From Rhizobium rhizoryzae (GTDB taxonomy: Bacteria > Pseudomonadota > Alphaproteobacteria > Rhizobiales > Rhizobiaceae), in the NCBI RefSeq assembly GCF_011046895.1, contig NZ_CP049250.1:1221501-1285500 (forward strand): DNA of 64,000 bases, written 5' to 3'. A program made the position numbers and the translations under genes. Shown piece by piece: positions 7,444 through 17,442 of the stretch. How positions within the stretch are numbered: position 1 is the first letter of the stretch; each line of letters begins with the position of its first letter. Under the pieces are notes generated by a model. The model saw only the letters and a list, made by a program, of their open reading frames with translations, searched no databases and was not told the origin of the DNA.

Positions 7444-8427
7444 ATGAGCGGTCCGAACAATCCGTATAGCAATGGCTATGGCAGCCAGATGACCGGAACG
7501 ATGAGTTTTGGATCTTCCCCGGCGGCAACGCCTGCCGGTTCTGCGGCCGGCGGCTTCGTCAAGGACACGACGACGGCAGGCTTCACCAAGGACGTGCTGG
7601 AAGAATCTCGTCGTCAGCCAGTGCTGGTTGATTTCTGGGCGCCTTGGTGCGGTCCTTGCAAGCAGCTCGCGCCTGCGCTCGAGAAGGTGGTCAACGAAGC
7701 ACAGGGCCGGGTCAAGCTGGTCAAGCTCAACATCGATGATCACCCGTCCATTCCCGGTCAGTTGGGCATTCAGTCCATCCCGGCGGTCATCGCCTTCGTG
7801 AACGGTCGTCCGATGGATGGCTTCATGGGTGCCATTCCCGAAAGCCAGATCCGTCAGTTCATCGACAAGATCGGCGGTCCCGCCGGCGCGGATGAGGCTG
7901 CAGAAATCGAATCCGTCCTCGAAGAGGCGAAGGGGCTTCTCGCCTCGGGCGATACGGATGGTGCGGCCCAGCTTTACGCGGCGGTTCTGCAGGCGGATCC
8001 GGAAAACGGCAAGGCAGTTGCCGGCATGATCGAGTGCCTTCTCAACCTTGGCCAGATGGAACGGGCGCAGCAGATGCTGGATTCGCTGCCGGAAGACATT
8101 TCCAAGCAGCCGGAGGTACAGGCCGTTTCACTGAAGCTCAACCAGATTTCCGAAGCCCGGAAGCTGGGTGATCCGCGGGCGCTGGAGCATGAGCTGTCAC
8201 TCAATCCGGATCATCACGAATCGCGCATGAAGCTTGCGAAGATCCTCAACGTCCAAGGTGATCGCAACGAAGCCGCCGAGCACCTGTTCTACATCATGCG
8301 CAAGGACCGAGCCTTCGATGATGATGGCGCGCGCCGCCAGTTGCTGGAATTTTTCGAAGCTTGGGGTGTCAAGGATCCGGCGACGATTGCGGCCCGGCGC
8401 AAGCTTTCGTCTATCCTGTTTTCCTGA
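7444..8427 (+). CDS. cnoX: Thioredoxin-domain co-chaperone with TPR tail (CnoX/YbbN)
   Basis: 327 residues. A low-complexity N-terminus of about 40 residues precedes a thioredoxin domain (about 45-155) with active site WCGPC (Cys69 and Cys72), the cis-proline region SIPAVIAF, and then a helical TPR-like part (about 165-320). This is the CnoX (YbbN) plan, a holdase and redox partner of chaperonin that protects substrates from oxidation. E. coli CnoX lost the CXXC; here both cysteines are present, so it should be redox-active like the Caulobacter form. Good site GGGGAGACATTC before the ATG. 55 bp after the deacylase gene. Confidence 0.93.
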   Translation: MSGPNNPYSNGYGSQMTGTMSFGSSPAATPAGSAAGGFVKDTTTAGFTKDVLEESRRQPVLVDFWAPWCGPCKQLAPALEKVVNEAQGRVKLVKLNIDDHPSIPGQLGIQSIPAVIAFVNGRPMDGFMGAIPESQIRQFIDKIGGPAGADEAAEIESVLEEAKGLLASGDTDGAAQLYAAVLQADPENGKAVAGMIECLLNLGQMERAQQMLDSLPEDISKQPEVQAVSLKLNQISEARKLGDPRALEHELSLNPDHHESRMKLAKILNVQGDRNEAAEHLFYIMRKDRAFDDDGARRQLLEFFEAWGVKDPATIAARRKLSSILFS

Positions 8428-8520
8428 TCGGCTTCGATATCGGTGCAAAGCCTTGTGAAAGCAGGCTTGGCGCCCCAGATAGGGTGTGGAATTTATTCGG
8501 TTCTGGAGGAAGATAGGCTC

Positions 8521-9183
8521 ATGCATGTCGGCAACGCCAGATACGTCAAACGCGAGGATCTGCCGGAGACCATCCCGGTCTTTCCGCTGACAGGGGCGCT
8601 CTTGCTCCCCGGCGGTCAATTGCCGCTCAACGTGTTCGAGCCGCGCTATCTCGCCATGTTCGATGCGGCACTGGCGGGTAACCGCCTGATCGGCATGATC
8701 CAGCCGGTTCTCGGCGAGGGTGGCGAAGGTATTCGCCCGGCGCTTAGTTCTGTGGGTTGCATCGGGCGGATCACCTCGTTTGCAGAAACGGGCGACGGTC
8801 GCTACATCACGTCGCTGAGTGGTGTGTGTCGTTTCCGCTTGATGGAGGAGGTTGGCGAAGGCCATCCTTATCGCACCGTGCGCTTCATGCCGTTTATGAG
8901 CGACCTCTCCTCTGAAGAAGATGATTCGACCGTTGATCGCCAGGAACTCCTGCGCGTTTTCCGGGCCTATCTTGATGCCAACAAGCTTGAGGCTGATTGG
9001 GATAGTGTGGAGAGAGCCGGTAACAGGACGCTGGTAAATTCGCTGTCCATGATGTCGCCCTTCGGTCCGGCCGAAAAACAGGCTTTGCTCGAAGCGCCTG
9101 ACCTCAAGACAAGGGCGGATACGCTCATCGCCATAACCGAGATCTTCCTCGCCAGCGGCGGTTCCGAGACAACGCTTCAATAA
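8521..9183 (+). CDS. LON peptidase substrate-binding (Lon-N) domain protein
   Basis: 220 residues that form a free-standing Lon N-terminal domain: [64 protein letters not shown], with a helical end (about 140-215). There is no ATPase or protease domain, as is usual for the short family members (YcaG-like). The role is unknown; substrate or adaptor binding is guessed. The start is the ATG at 8521 behind GGAGGAAGATAGGCTC; the longer in-frame start at 8443 has no such site. Follows cnoX and precedes the Trm112-like gene by 16 bp. Confidence 0.93.
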   Translation: MHVGNARYVKREDLPETIPVFPLTGALLLPGGQLPLNVFEPRYLAMFDAALAGNRLIGMIQPVLGEGGEGIRPALSSVGCIGRITSFAETGDGRYITSLSGVCRFRLMEEVGEGHPYRTVRFMPFMSDLSSEEDDSTVDRQELLRVFRAYLDANKLEADWDSVERAGNRTLVNSLSMMSPFGPAEKQALLEAPDLKTRADTLIAITEIFLASGGSETTLQ

Positions 9184-9199
9184 TTGGCAGGTCGTCAGG

Positions 9200-9388
9200 A
9201 TGGATGAGAAACTGGCGAAAGTTGATCCGAAGCTGCTGGATCTTCTGGTGTGTCCACTTGGAAAGTCGCGGCTCGTCTATAATCGCGAGACGAACGAACT
9301 TATCTCGGAGGCAGCAAAACTCGCCTATCCCATCCGCGACGGCATTCCCATCATGCTGGTCTCCGAGGCTCGTCGCCTCGAAGACTGA
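9200..9388 (+). CDS. Trm112-like small protein (UPF0434)
   Basis: 62 residues: [20 protein letters not shown], then [18 protein letters not shown]. This is the Trm112/YcaR family, small zinc-ribbon-like proteins; only one of the usual cysteines (Cys18) remains here. Proteins of this type in other organisms activate methyltransferases; the bacterial role is not settled. It lies 16 bp after the Lon-N gene and ends 15 bp before the convergent UbiH-type gene. Confidence 0.92.
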   Translation: MDEKLAKVDPKLLDLLVCPLGKSRLVYNRETNELISEAAKLAYPIRDGIPIMLVSEARRLED

Positions 9389-9403
9389 AATGGTTCGTGG
9401 GAT

Positions 9404-10618
9404 TCAGATTGTTTCGCCCATCAGAAGGCGGGGGCTGTTTTTAGCCTTGGTGCCGGCCGCTTCCCCGATGAAATAGGACTTCAGCTTCGGCAACCGCTCG
9501 ACGACGCCCAGACCGAAATCGCGGGCAATGCGGATCGGCGCAATGTCGTTGGAGAACAGGCGGTTCAGCACATCGGTCGTCACGCCCATACGGAACGTAT
9601 CGAAACGACGCCACGACTGGTAGCGCTCCAGGATATGCACCGCGCCGATGTCGAGGCCCAGGCGGTCCGCCTCGACGATCGTTTCTGCAAGAGCGGCCAC
9701 ATCCTTGAACCCAAGGTTCAGGCCCTGTCCGGAAATCGGGTGAATGCCATGGGCTGCGTCCCCTGCCAATGCAAGGCGGGGCGCGACGAAGGCGCGCGAC
9801 AGGGTGAGGCCGAGCGGGAAAGCCTTGCGTCCGCCCACCACCGTGATTGCTCCCAGCTTGTGGCCGAAGCGGCGCTGCAGTTCTTCTTCGAAAATCAGGT
9901 CGTCGGAGGCAACGAGGCGGTCGGCGTCGCCCGTGCGCTCGGTCCACACCAGCGAGGAGCGATTGCCGGTGAGCGGCAGAATGGCGAAGGGGCCGGAGGG
10001 CAGGAAATGTTCTTCTGCGCAGCCGTTATGCGGGCGCTCATGCTCGACAGTGGTCACGATGCCGGATTGGCCGTAATCCCATCGAACGGTCTTGATGTCC
10101 GCCATGTCGCGCAGCTTGGAGCGTACGCCATCGCAGGCCACGACCAGCTTGGTTTCCAGAACCTCGCCATTGGAAAGCGTCAGGTTTGCGGAATGCGGAC
10201 CCGCAGCAAAGCCCGTGGCCGACACACCGTGACGGATGGTGATGCCGAGCCGTTCACAGGCGCCGCGAAGGGCGCGGACCATTTCGACGTTGGGAACCAT
10301 ATGGGCAAAGGGTCGGCCTTCTTCCACTTCGCCATCGAAGGTCAGGAAGACCGGACGAACGGGATCGGACGTGCGCGAATCGGTGACGATCATGCTGGTG
10401 ATGGGTTGCGAGTGGGGAAGAATTTCATCCCATACGCCCAGCACTTCCAGCATGCGGGTTGCAGCGGCAATGATGGCAGAGGCGCGCTCGTCCTTCTGCC
10501 ACACGCTTTCCGGCGCGGCCTCGATCACTTCGACGCTGAGATGCGGCGCCGCCTGCTTCGTGGCCACAGCAACCGAGAGGCCAACATATCCGCCGCCAAC
10601 AATCAGCATATCCAGCAT
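9404..10618 (-). CDS. UbiH/UbiF/COQ6 family FAD-dependent hydroxylase
   Basis: 404 residues. A flavoprotein monooxygenase of ubiquinone synthesis. The motifs are in order: N-terminal Rossmann MLIVGGGYVGLSVAVA, the middle DG motif VVACDGVRSKLRDMA, and the GD motif LALAGDAAHGIHPISGQGLN near residue 290. Such enzymes hydroxylate the ubiquinone ring; which position cannot be read from the sequence. The start is the ATG at 10618 (MLDMLIVGG) after GGCAGGAGCGAACCC; the long upstream extension in frame lacks homology. Divergent from tesB. Confidence 0.93.
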   Translation of the reverse strand: MLDMLIVGGGYVGLSVAVATKQAAPHLSVEVIEAAPESVWQKDERASAIIAAATRMLEVLGVWDEILPHSQPITSMIVTDSRTSDPVRPVFLTFDGEVEEGRPFAHMVPNVEMVRALRGACERLGITIRHGVSATGFAAGPHSANLTLSNGEVLETKLVVACDGVRSKLRDMADIKTVRWDYGQSGIVTTVEHERPHNGCAEEHFLPSGPFAILPLTGNRSSLVWTERTGDADRLVASDDLIFEEELQRRFGHKLGAITVVGGRKAFPLGLTLSRAFVAPRLALAGDAAHGIHPISGQGLNLGFKDVAALAETIVEADRLGLDIGAVHILERYQSWRRFDTFRMGVTTDVLNRLFSNDIAPIRIARDFGLGVVERLPKLKSYFIGEAAGTKAKNSPRLLMGETI

Positions 10619-10704
10619 GGGTTCGCTCCTGCCGCACTTGAGAATGGTCTGATGGGTATATAGATCATCGAACACGCGCTTCCTACCGCTGGAGACAGTT
10701 AAAA

Positions 10705-11589
10705 ATGCCGCAGGCAAACGAACATCTATCCCCAATCGATCAGTTGATCGAAACACTGGACCTTGAGCGGCTGGAGGAAAACCTGTTTCGGGGCGAGAGC
10801 CCGCAGATCGGCTGGCAGCGTGTCTTTGGCGGGCAGGTCATTGCCCAGGCCCTGATGGCGGCGCAGCGTACCGTCACTGCCGACAGACTGGTTCATTCGC
10901 TGCACGGTTATTTTCTGCTGCCGGGCGATCCCAAGGTGCCGATCGTCTATCAGGTCGAGCGCTTGCGCGACGGCGGCAGCTTCACCACGCGGCGCGTTAC
11001 CGGCATCCAGCACGGCAAGGCCATATTCGCGATGTCTGCGTCCTTCCAGCTGGAAGAACCCGGCTACGAGCATCAGGCAACCATTCCGGACGTGAAGCAG
11101 CCAGAGCAGTTGATGTCTGAAGATGAGTTCCAGAAGATGTTCCTGGCGCATGCGCCGGAGCCTGTGAAAAAATACTGGGGCCGCAAGCGTCCGGTGGAGA
11201 TCCGTCCCGTTTCGTTGGTGCATTATGTGTCGCAGGAAAAGCTGAAGCCCGAGCAGCACATCTGGGTGCGGGCGACGGGAGAAGTGCCAGATGACCGGCA
11301 TTATCAGGCGGCAGTTCTTGCCTATCTCTCGGATATGACATTGCTCGATACTTCGCTCTATCCGCATGGAAGAACCATTTTCGATCCGTCCATCCAGGCG
11401 GCCAGCCTCGACCATGCCATGTGGTTCCACCGACCCTCGAAGCTCGATGACTGGCTGTTGTACACGCAGGATAGCCCCAGTTCATCCGGGGCGCGTGGCA
11501 TGACGCGAGGGCAGTTGTTTACCCGTTCCGGTGAGCTGATTGCCTCGGTCGCGCAGGAAGGTCTGATTCGGAAACGAGCAACTGAATAA
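10705..11589 (+). CDS. tesB: Acyl-CoA thioesterase II
   Basis: 294 residues, the length of TesB. Two hot-dog domains: the first with LFRGESPQIGWQRVFGGQVI and RLVHSLHGYFLLPGD, the second with DDRHYQAAVLAYLSDMTLLD (the catalytic Asp is in SDMTLLD) and ASLDHAMWFHRP; it ends with RGQLFTRSGELIASVAQEGL. It hydrolyses acyl-CoA to free acid and CoA. Site GGAGACAGTTAAAA before the ATG. A terminator follows 30 bp after the stop, so the gene is monocistronic. Confidence 0.96.
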   Translation: MPQANEHLSPIDQLIETLDLERLEENLFRGESPQIGWQRVFGGQVIAQALMAAQRTVTADRLVHSLHGYFLLPGDPKVPIVYQVERLRDGGSFTTRRVTGIQHGKAIFAMSASFQLEEPGYEHQATIPDVKQPEQLMSEDEFQKMFLAHAPEPVKKYWGRKRPVEIRPVSLVHYVSQEKLKPEQHIWVRATGEVPDDRHYQAAVLAYLSDMTLLDTSLYPHGRTIFDPSIQAASLDHAMWFHRPSKLDDWLLYTQDSPSSSGARGMTRGQLFTRSGELIASVAQEGLIRKRATE

Positions 11590-11619
11590 ATTTCATGCAA
11601 AGCTGAAAATTTGCCTATT

Positions 11620-11646
11620 AAATGAGCGCCTATTTGGCGCTCATTT
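11620..11646 (+). terminator. Intrinsic terminator of tesB
   Basis: Perfect stem AAATGAGCGCC (11620-11630) with loop TATTT and GGCGCTCATTT (11636-11646), followed by GCATTTTGC. Strong hairpin right after tesB. Confidence 0.8.
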
Positions 11647-11712
11647 GCATTTTGCTGCCTCGAAAACGATCTTATCTTTATAATTCAATAACTTATTTTT
11701 GTGGCGAGAATC

Positions 11713-11728
11713 TGGCACGGCCCTTGAA
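11713..11728 (+). promoter_or_regulatory. Sigma-54 (RpoN) promoter of glnK-amtB
   Basis: TGGCAC-N5-TTGAA matches the -24/-12 pattern of sigma-54 promoters (TGGCAC-N5-TTGC/A). It lies about 85 bp before glnK, which in most proteobacteria is activated by NtrC and RpoN under nitrogen limitation. Confidence 0.8.
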
Positions 11729-11795
11729 TGTAATAGGTCAGTCGCTGCTCACGCTTCAGCCAGCGGCCAGGAGAGTTCGGCTGCTCGCCGATTAA

Positions 11796-12152
<357 letters not shown>

Positions 12153-12181
12153 GCACGGCTGATCCAGGGGAGTTTTTATAC

Positions 12182-13606
12182 ATGTCGTTCCACACGTTCC
12201 AAACCACGCTCATGCGCCTCGGGGCTGCGTCGGCTGCGCTTCTCGCGCCGGTCGTTGCGCTTGCCCAGGATGCGGCACCGGCCGCTGCCGCCGCTGCGGC
12301 ACCTGCCATGACGGTCAACAAGGGTGATACCACCTGGATGCTGGTGTCGGCCCTGCTGGTCCTGTTGATGATCGTGCCGGGTCTCGGTCTGTTTTATGGC
12401 GGTCTTGTTCGTGCAAAGAACATGCTGTCGGTTCTCATGCAGGTGACGACGATCACGGCACTCGCCATGATCATCTGGGTCATCTACGGCTATTCGCTCG
12501 TCTTCACCAATGGTGGCGGCCTCAACTCTTTCGTTGGCGGCTTCTCCAAGATGTTCCTCAAGGGCGTTGATGTCACCACGATGGCGGAAAGCTTCACCAA
12601 GGGTGTCGCTATTCCGGAACTGGTGTTCGTCTGCTTCCAGATGACGTTTGCGGCCATCACGCCAGCTCTGATCGTCGGCGCCTTTGCAGAGCGTATCAAG
12701 TTCTCCGCCGTCATCCTGTTCACGGCTCTGTGGTTGACCTTCATCTACTTCCCGATCGCCCACATGGTGTGGTTCTGGGGTGGTCCGAGCGCCTACACGG
12801 ACCCGACCGGCCTGATCTATGGCTTCGGTGCCATCGACTTCGCGGGCGGCACCGTCGTTCACATCAATGCCGGTATTGCAGGTCTCGTCGGCTGCATCAT
12901 GATCGGCAAGCGTATCGGCTACGGCAAGGACATGATGGCTCCGCACTCGATGACCATGACGCTGATCGGCGCTGGTCTTCTGTGGGTTGGCTGGTTCGGC
13001 TTCAATGCCGGTTCGAACCTCGAATCCAACGCCTACGCGGCGCTTGCCATGATCAATACCTTCGTCGCGACAGCGGCAGCTCTTCTCTCCTGGTCGCTGG
13101 TTGAAGCCATGACCCGCGGCAAAGCTTCCATGCTCGGTGCTGTTTCCGGTGCGGTTGCCGGTCTCGTCGTCATCACGCCTGCTGCCGGTTTCGTTGGTCC
13201 GATGGGCGCCATCGTCATGGGTCTCGCCGTTTCGCCGATCTGCTACTTCTTCTGCTCGACGGTGAAGAACAAGTTCGGTTACGACGACACGGCTGACGTG
13301 TTCGGCATCCACGGTGTCGGCGGCATCATCGGCGCGCTGCTCACCGGCGTCTTCGTCAACCCGGCTCTCGGCGGCGCAGGCATTGTGGATTACTCCACGG
13401 CTGACTTCGCAGCCACTTACGCAGGCACGGCAACGCAGGTGTTCGCTCAGTTGAAGGGTGTTCTGGTAACGCTTCTCTGGACGGGTATCGGTTCGGCGAT
13501 CCTGTACAAGATCGTCGACGTCGTCATCGGCCTGCGTGTTCCGGTCGAAGCAGAGCGCGAAGGTCTCGATCTCGCCTCGCATGGCGAAGCCGCCTATCAC
13601 TCCTGA
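12182..13606 (+). CDS. amtB: Ammonium transporter
   Basis: 474 residues. A cleavable signal (about 1-29, ending VVALAQ) and an Ala-rich spacer precede eleven predicted membrane spans. Seen: LGLFYGGLVRAKN at the start of the core, the Amt signature region around IDFAGGTVVHINAGIAGLVG with the first pore His, and the second pore region near DVFGIHGVGGIIGALLTGVF. It carries ammonium into the cytoplasm and is gated by GlnK, encoded just upstream. Two hairpins with a T run follow. Confidence 0.97.
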   Translation: MSFHTFQTTLMRLGAASAALLAPVVALAQDAAPAAAAAAAPAMTVNKGDTTWMLVSALLVLLMIVPGLGLFYGGLVRAKNMLSVLMQVTTITALAMIIWVIYGYSLVFTNGGGLNSFVGGFSKMFLKGVDVTTMAESFTKGVAIPELVFVCFQMTFAAITPALIVGAFAERIKFSAVILFTALWLTFIYFPIAHMVWFWGGPSAYTDPTGLIYGFGAIDFAGGTVVHINAGIAGLVGCIMIGKRIGYGKDMMAPHSMTMTLIGAGLLWVGWFGFNAGSNLESNAYAALAMINTFVATAAALLSWSLVEAMTRGKASMLGAVSGAVAGLVVITPAAGFVGPMGAIVMGLAVSPICYFFCSTVKNKFGYDDTADVFGIHGVGGIIGALLTGVFVNPALGGAGIVDYSTADFAATYAGTATQVFAQLKGVLVTLLWTGIGSAILYKIVDVVIGLRVPVEAEREGLDLASHGEAAYHS

Positions 13607-13642
13607 TCCCAGAGCATCGGGCGAAACATTTCCAAGCATTGC

Positions 13643-13729
13643 ACCGGCGGTTTTGCCGCCGGTTCTCCACCTCCTTCCATGGCGGTTTACCGCTCACCTT
13701 GCCCGACCTTCCAAGGCCGGGCTTTTTTA
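13643..13729 (+). terminator. Double hairpin terminator after amtB
   Basis: First hairpin ACCGGCGG-TTTTG-CCGCCGGT (13643-13663) without a T run; second GCCCGACCTT-CC-AAGGCCGGGC (13701-13722, one G-U pair) followed by TTTTTTATT. The second is a typical intrinsic terminator for glnK-amtB. Confidence 0.8.
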
Positions 13730-13876
13730 TTGGTGGTGAATGTTCGACTTCCAGGTTTGGTTAAAGTCCCGTTAACCAAACGGGGCTACCCTTCCCACTC
13801 AGGGCCGCTTTGCGCGTGAATTCCGCCACGTGCCAGGTTTCCCACTCTCTTCAACGGGATGTTCGGGCAAAAAACG

Positions 13877-16525
13877 ATGAGCAGAAGCAGTTCAGCAGCT
13901 ATGGCGCACCATTCAACACGCCATGCGCTCGTCGCGTTTTTCGTAAGGCAGATTCTGGCCCTTTGCGGTTTTGTGATCTTCATCCTGCTGGCGCTGGCGG
14001 TCGCAGCCATGGCGACGTGGAACGTGGCCGATCCGAGCTTTTCCTATGCGACGGACAATGTTCCGACCAATATTCTGGGTTTTCCCGGCGCTGCCTTTGC
14101 CGATCTGATGATGCAGTTTCTGGGCCTTGCAAGCCTTCTGGCCCTGATGCCCTTGCTGGCCTGGGCGCTTGCTCTGATTGTGGGGCGTCCCATTACGCGC
14201 ATCCCGGCGCGCCTTGCCGCCTGGGCCGTGGGCACCTTCATGGGCGCGGCAACGCTTGGATGTTTTCCGGCTCCCCTGACCTGGCCCATCCCAAATGGCA
14301 TCGGTGGGGTGATCGGGGATATGATCCTGCGCTTTCCCGCATTGTTCGTCGGTACCTATCCGACCGGCATGGTCGCGATTATCCTGGGCAGCATTTTCAT
14401 CCTGCCGACGGCAGGTTTTCTCGCTTTTGCAGCCAGCCTTATCGGCAATGAAGAACTGCAGTTCGAGGAAGAAGATGAAGACGACATGCCGGAGGAGCCG
14501 CGCCGTCGCGTGCCGACAGCCGCGGACTTCGGCGATGAAGATGAAGGCTTTCGCTTCACCGATTTTGTCGCCTTCGGTGCTCTTGCACATATGTGGTACA
14601 CAACGCAGGCGCGCTTGCGCCGCCTGTTCCGCCTGAAGCCGAAAGCGACATCCAATGCTTTCGAGGCACCGTATGATTTCAACGAGGATGAGTTCGGTAC
14701 GCTGAACGAGCCTGTTCGGCCAAAGGTTCGGGCAGGCGGACGCACGGAGCCGTCGCTCGACAATTCCATGTCCGGCGTCATGGCAGCCAGACGGCGTCTC
14801 TCTCCACCCTCTCTTGCTGCGGATGATGATGAGGACATGGACGACGATATGCCGATGCGTCCGTCCGGTATCCTTTCTGATGATGAGGACGATGCGCCGC
14901 GTGGCCTTCGCGCTTCGGCCCGCGTAACACCCGCTGCACCCCAGCCCCGGCAAGCGAGCCGCTCTCTGCGGGAAGGTCAGCGCTCGTTCATCGATCCTGA
15001 AGGGTTCGAGCTGCCATCCATTCATCTGCTGGCGGAGCCGCGCCACGTGGCGCGCGATGCCACGCTTTCCGCCGATGCGCTGGAGCAGAATGCACGCATG
15101 CTGGAAGGTGTGCTGGAGGATTTCGGCGTCAAGGGCGAGATCATCCATGTGCGTCCCGGCCCTGTGGTGACGCTGTATGAGCTGGAGCCCGCTCCGGGCA
15201 TCAAGTCCTCCCGCGTCATCGGCCTGGCTGACGACATTGCCCGCTCCATGAGCGCGATTGCTGCCCGCGTCGCAGTCGTCCCGGGCCGCAATGCCATCGG
15301 TATCGAATTGCCGAACCAGACGCGTGAAACGGTTTTCCTGCGCGAACTGATCGGCAGCCAGGATTTCGATAGCAGTAAGGCGAAGCTCGCCATGGCGCTC
15401 GGCAAGACCATCGGCGGCGAGCCCGTCATCGCCGATCTTGCCAAGATGCCGCATCTTCTGGTCGCGGGGACCACCGGTTCTGGTAAATCCGTTGCCATCA
15501 ACACCATGATCCTGTCGCTGCTTTATCGCCTTTCGCCGGAGAAGTGTCGCCTGATCATGATCGATCCCAAGATGCTGGAACTGTCGGTCTATGACGGAAT
15601 TCCGCATCTGCTCTCGCCGGTCGTCACCGATCCGAAAAAGGCGGTCGTTGCGCTGAAATGGACCGTGCGCGAGATGGAAGAGCGCTACAAGAAGATGTCC
15701 AAGATCGGTGTTCGCAACATCGATGGCTTCAACAGCCGCGTGGAGCAGGCCATTGCCAAGGGCGAAGTGCTGACCCGTACCGTGCAGACCGGTTTCGACC
15801 GCCAGACGGGCGAGGCCATGTATGAGACGGAAGAATTCGACCTGAAGCCCATGCCGTATATCGTCGTCATCATAGACGAAATGGCCGATCTGATGATGGT
15901 GGCGGGCAAGGACATCGAAGGTGCAGTCCAGCGTCTGGCGCAGATGGCGCGTGCGGCGGGCATCCACGTCATCATGGCAACGCAGCGCCCGTCGGTCGAT
16001 GTCATTACCGGCACGATCAAGGCCAACTTCCCGACGCGCATCTCTTTCCAGGTTACCTCCAAGATCGACAGCCGAACCATTCTGGGCGAGCAGGGTGCCG
16101 AACAACTGCTCGGCATGGGCGATATGCTCTACATGGCGGGCGGCGGGCGGATCCAGCGCGTTCACGGCCCCTTTGTTTCCGATACGGAGGTCGAAGAGAT
16201 TGTCTCCTACCTCAAGACACAAGGCGCGCCGCAATATCTTGATGCCATTACGGCGGATGATGACGAGGACGATGAGGGCGGTGGCGGTCCAGCCGGAACC
16301 GGCAACCTGTCCGATTCCGATGATCCCTATGATCAGGCGGTCGCTATCGTCCTGCGCGATGGAAAGGCTTCCACGTCCTATATCCAGCGAAGACTGGGCA
16401 TCGGTTATAACCGGGCTGCCTCGCTGATCGAGCGAATGGAAAACGAAGGCCTGATCGGGCCCGCCAATCATGCGGGCAAGCGCGAGATCCTCGTGCCGAC
16501 GGAAGCCGATATCATCGATCGGTAA
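13877..16525 (+). CDS. ftsK: DNA translocase FtsK
   Basis: 882 residues. Four N-terminal membrane spans (about 20-190) anchor it at the septum; an acidic, low-complexity linker (about 195-375) is rich in D and E; the motor follows, with Walker [17 protein letters not shown] near 530, Walker [15 protein letters not shown], and [15 protein letters not shown]. The C-terminal winged helix (about 815-870, [20 protein letters not shown]) reads polar KOPS sites. It pumps chromosome ends apart and activates XerCD at dif during division. The start at 13877 ([11 protein letters not shown]) fits relatives as I recall them; an ATG at 13859 in the same frame is also possible. Confidence 0.95.
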   Translation: MSRSSSAAMAHHSTRHALVAFFVRQILALCGFVIFILLALAVAAMATWNVADPSFSYATDNVPTNILGFPGAAFADLMMQFLGLASLLALMPLLAWALALIVGRPITRIPARLAAWAVGTFMGAATLGCFPAPLTWPIPNGIGGVIGDMILRFPALFVGTYPTGMVAIILGSIFILPTAGFLAFAASLIGNEELQFEEEDEDDMPEEPRRRVPTAADFGDEDEGFRFTDFVAFGALAHMWYTTQARLRRLFRLKPKATSNAFEAPYDFNEDEFGTLNEPVRPKVRAGGRTEPSLDNSMSGVMAARRRLSPPSLAADDDEDMDDDMPMRPSGILSDDEDDAPRGLRASARVTPAAPQPRQASRSLREGQRSFIDPEGFELPSIHLLAEPRHVARDATLSADALEQNARMLEGVLEDFGVKGEIIHVRPGPVVTLYELEPAPGIKSSRVIGLADDIARSMSAIAARVAVVPGRNAIGIELPNQTRETVFLRELIGSQDFDSSKAKLAMALGKTIGGEPVIADLAKMPHLLVAGTTGSGKSVAINTMILSLLYRLSPEKCRLIMIDPKMLELSVYDGIPHLLSPVVTDPKKAVVALKWTVREMEERYKKMSKIGVRNIDGFNSRVEQAIAKGEVLTRTVQTGFDRQTGEAMYETEEFDLKPMPYIVVIIDEMADLMMVAGKDIEGAVQRLAQMARAAGIHVIMATQRPSVDVITGTIKANFPTRISFQVTSKIDSRTILGEQGAEQLLGMGDMLYMAGGGRIQRVHGPFVSDTEVEEIVSYLKTQGAPQYLDAITADDDEDDEGGGGPAGTGNLSDSDDPYDQAVAIVLRDGKASTSYIQRRLGIGYNRAASLIERMENEGLIGPANHAGKREILVPTEADIIDR

Positions 16526-16699
16526 TCCTCGATTTCGCCGGGAACCCGGATGAAGTTCAGCCGTTCCCGTGGCTCGGCAGTATCCGCTCCCGCTCGAAAA
16601 TGTGAGGGGAACAGGTCTGGCTCAAGGTTCAATCGCTATGTCGCGTCATAGAGACGCCGCCTTTGTTGGCGAAAAGGCAGGTGAAGGAGAATAACAAAC

Positions 16700-17341
16700 A
16701 TGTCGACCCGTGTGTCCCCCGCAGTTCTTGATCGTCGCAACCTCATGATCGGCCTGGCGAGCCTCGGTGTCACCGCATTTGCGGGTCTGCCAGCGCTGGC
16801 ACAGGACGCCGTGGGTGCTGCAGCCGCGCAGAAGATTGCCGATCACTTCTCATCGGTGAAGACCATGATGGGTGAGTTCGTGCAGTTCGGTCCGCGTGGC
16901 GAGCAGACCGGCGGCAAATTCTTCATCGAACGTCCCGGCAAGCTGCGCTTCAACTTCGAGGATCCGTCTCCGATCCGCGTGATCTCGGATGGTGACAACG
17001 TTGTCATCGGTAATCTGAAGCTCAAGACCTGGGACATCTACCCGCTTTCCAAGACGCCGCTCAGCCTGCTGCTGGCCAACAAGATCGATCTGTCAAACCA
17101 GATGGTGCGCAACGTCAAGCAGGAGTCAGATCTCGTCACCATCGTGCTGGGCAACAAAACCGTGTTCGGCGATTCGACCATCACCATGATGTTCGACCCG
17201 AAGACTTTCGACCTGCGTCAATGGACGATCACCGACGTGCAGGGCAAGGATACCTCCGTCATGATCTATAACGTCCAGAACGGCGTTCGCTTCGACGATA
17301 AGGTGTTCACGATTCCCTATAATGAAGTCCACAAGCTCTAG
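16700..17341 (+). CDS. lolA: Outer-membrane lipoprotein carrier protein LolA
   Basis: 213 residues. Periplasmic carrier that takes lipoproteins from LolCDE to the outer membrane. After the signal, FSSVKTMMGEFVQFGPRGEQ, GGKFFIERPGKLRFNFEDPS and PIRVISDGDNVVI form the LolA half-barrel. The signal is odd: DRRNLMIGLASLGVTAFAGL has a twin-arginine-like motif, so export may go through Tat instead of Sec; this is an inference from the motif alone. Strong site AAGGAG before the ATG. It lies 174 bp after ftsK and is followed by a terminator. Confidence 0.93.
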   Translation: MSTRVSPAVLDRRNLMIGLASLGVTAFAGLPALAQDAVGAAAAQKIADHFSSVKTMMGEFVQFGPRGEQTGGKFFIERPGKLRFNFEDPSPIRVISDGDNVVIGNLKLKTWDIYPLSKTPLSLLLANKIDLSNQMVRNVKQESDLVTIVLGNKTVFGDSTITMMFDPKTFDLRQWTITDVQGKDTSVMIYNVQNGVRFDDKVFTIPYNEVHKL

Positions 17342-17410
17342 GAATTCCCGCTGGCGGGCTGCAAATGGCAATTTCTGTACCCTTGCCCTTGACCATCAAA
17401 ACAGCCTAAA

Positions 17411-17438
17411 CCTCGGCCCGTAACGTCCGAGGTTTTTT
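17411..17438 (+). terminator. Intrinsic terminator of lolA
   Basis: ACCTCGG/CCGAGGT stem (arms 17410-17416 and 17427-17433) with a 10-base loop, followed by a T run. It ends only a few bases before the exonuclease III start codon, so the next gene must have its own promoter or read through it. Confidence 0.7.
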
Positions 17439-17442
17439 ACGT

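Noticed and set aside
12176..13639. 487-codon open frame antisense to amtB
   Set aside because: Shadow; charged, repetitive composition and complete overlap with a clear ammonium transporter.
13913..16471. 852-codon open frame antisense to ftsK
   Set aside because: It mirrors the ftsK codons in a GC-rich gene; the peptide is rich in H, R, D, Q with no domain, and has no ribosome-binding site. ftsK is certain.
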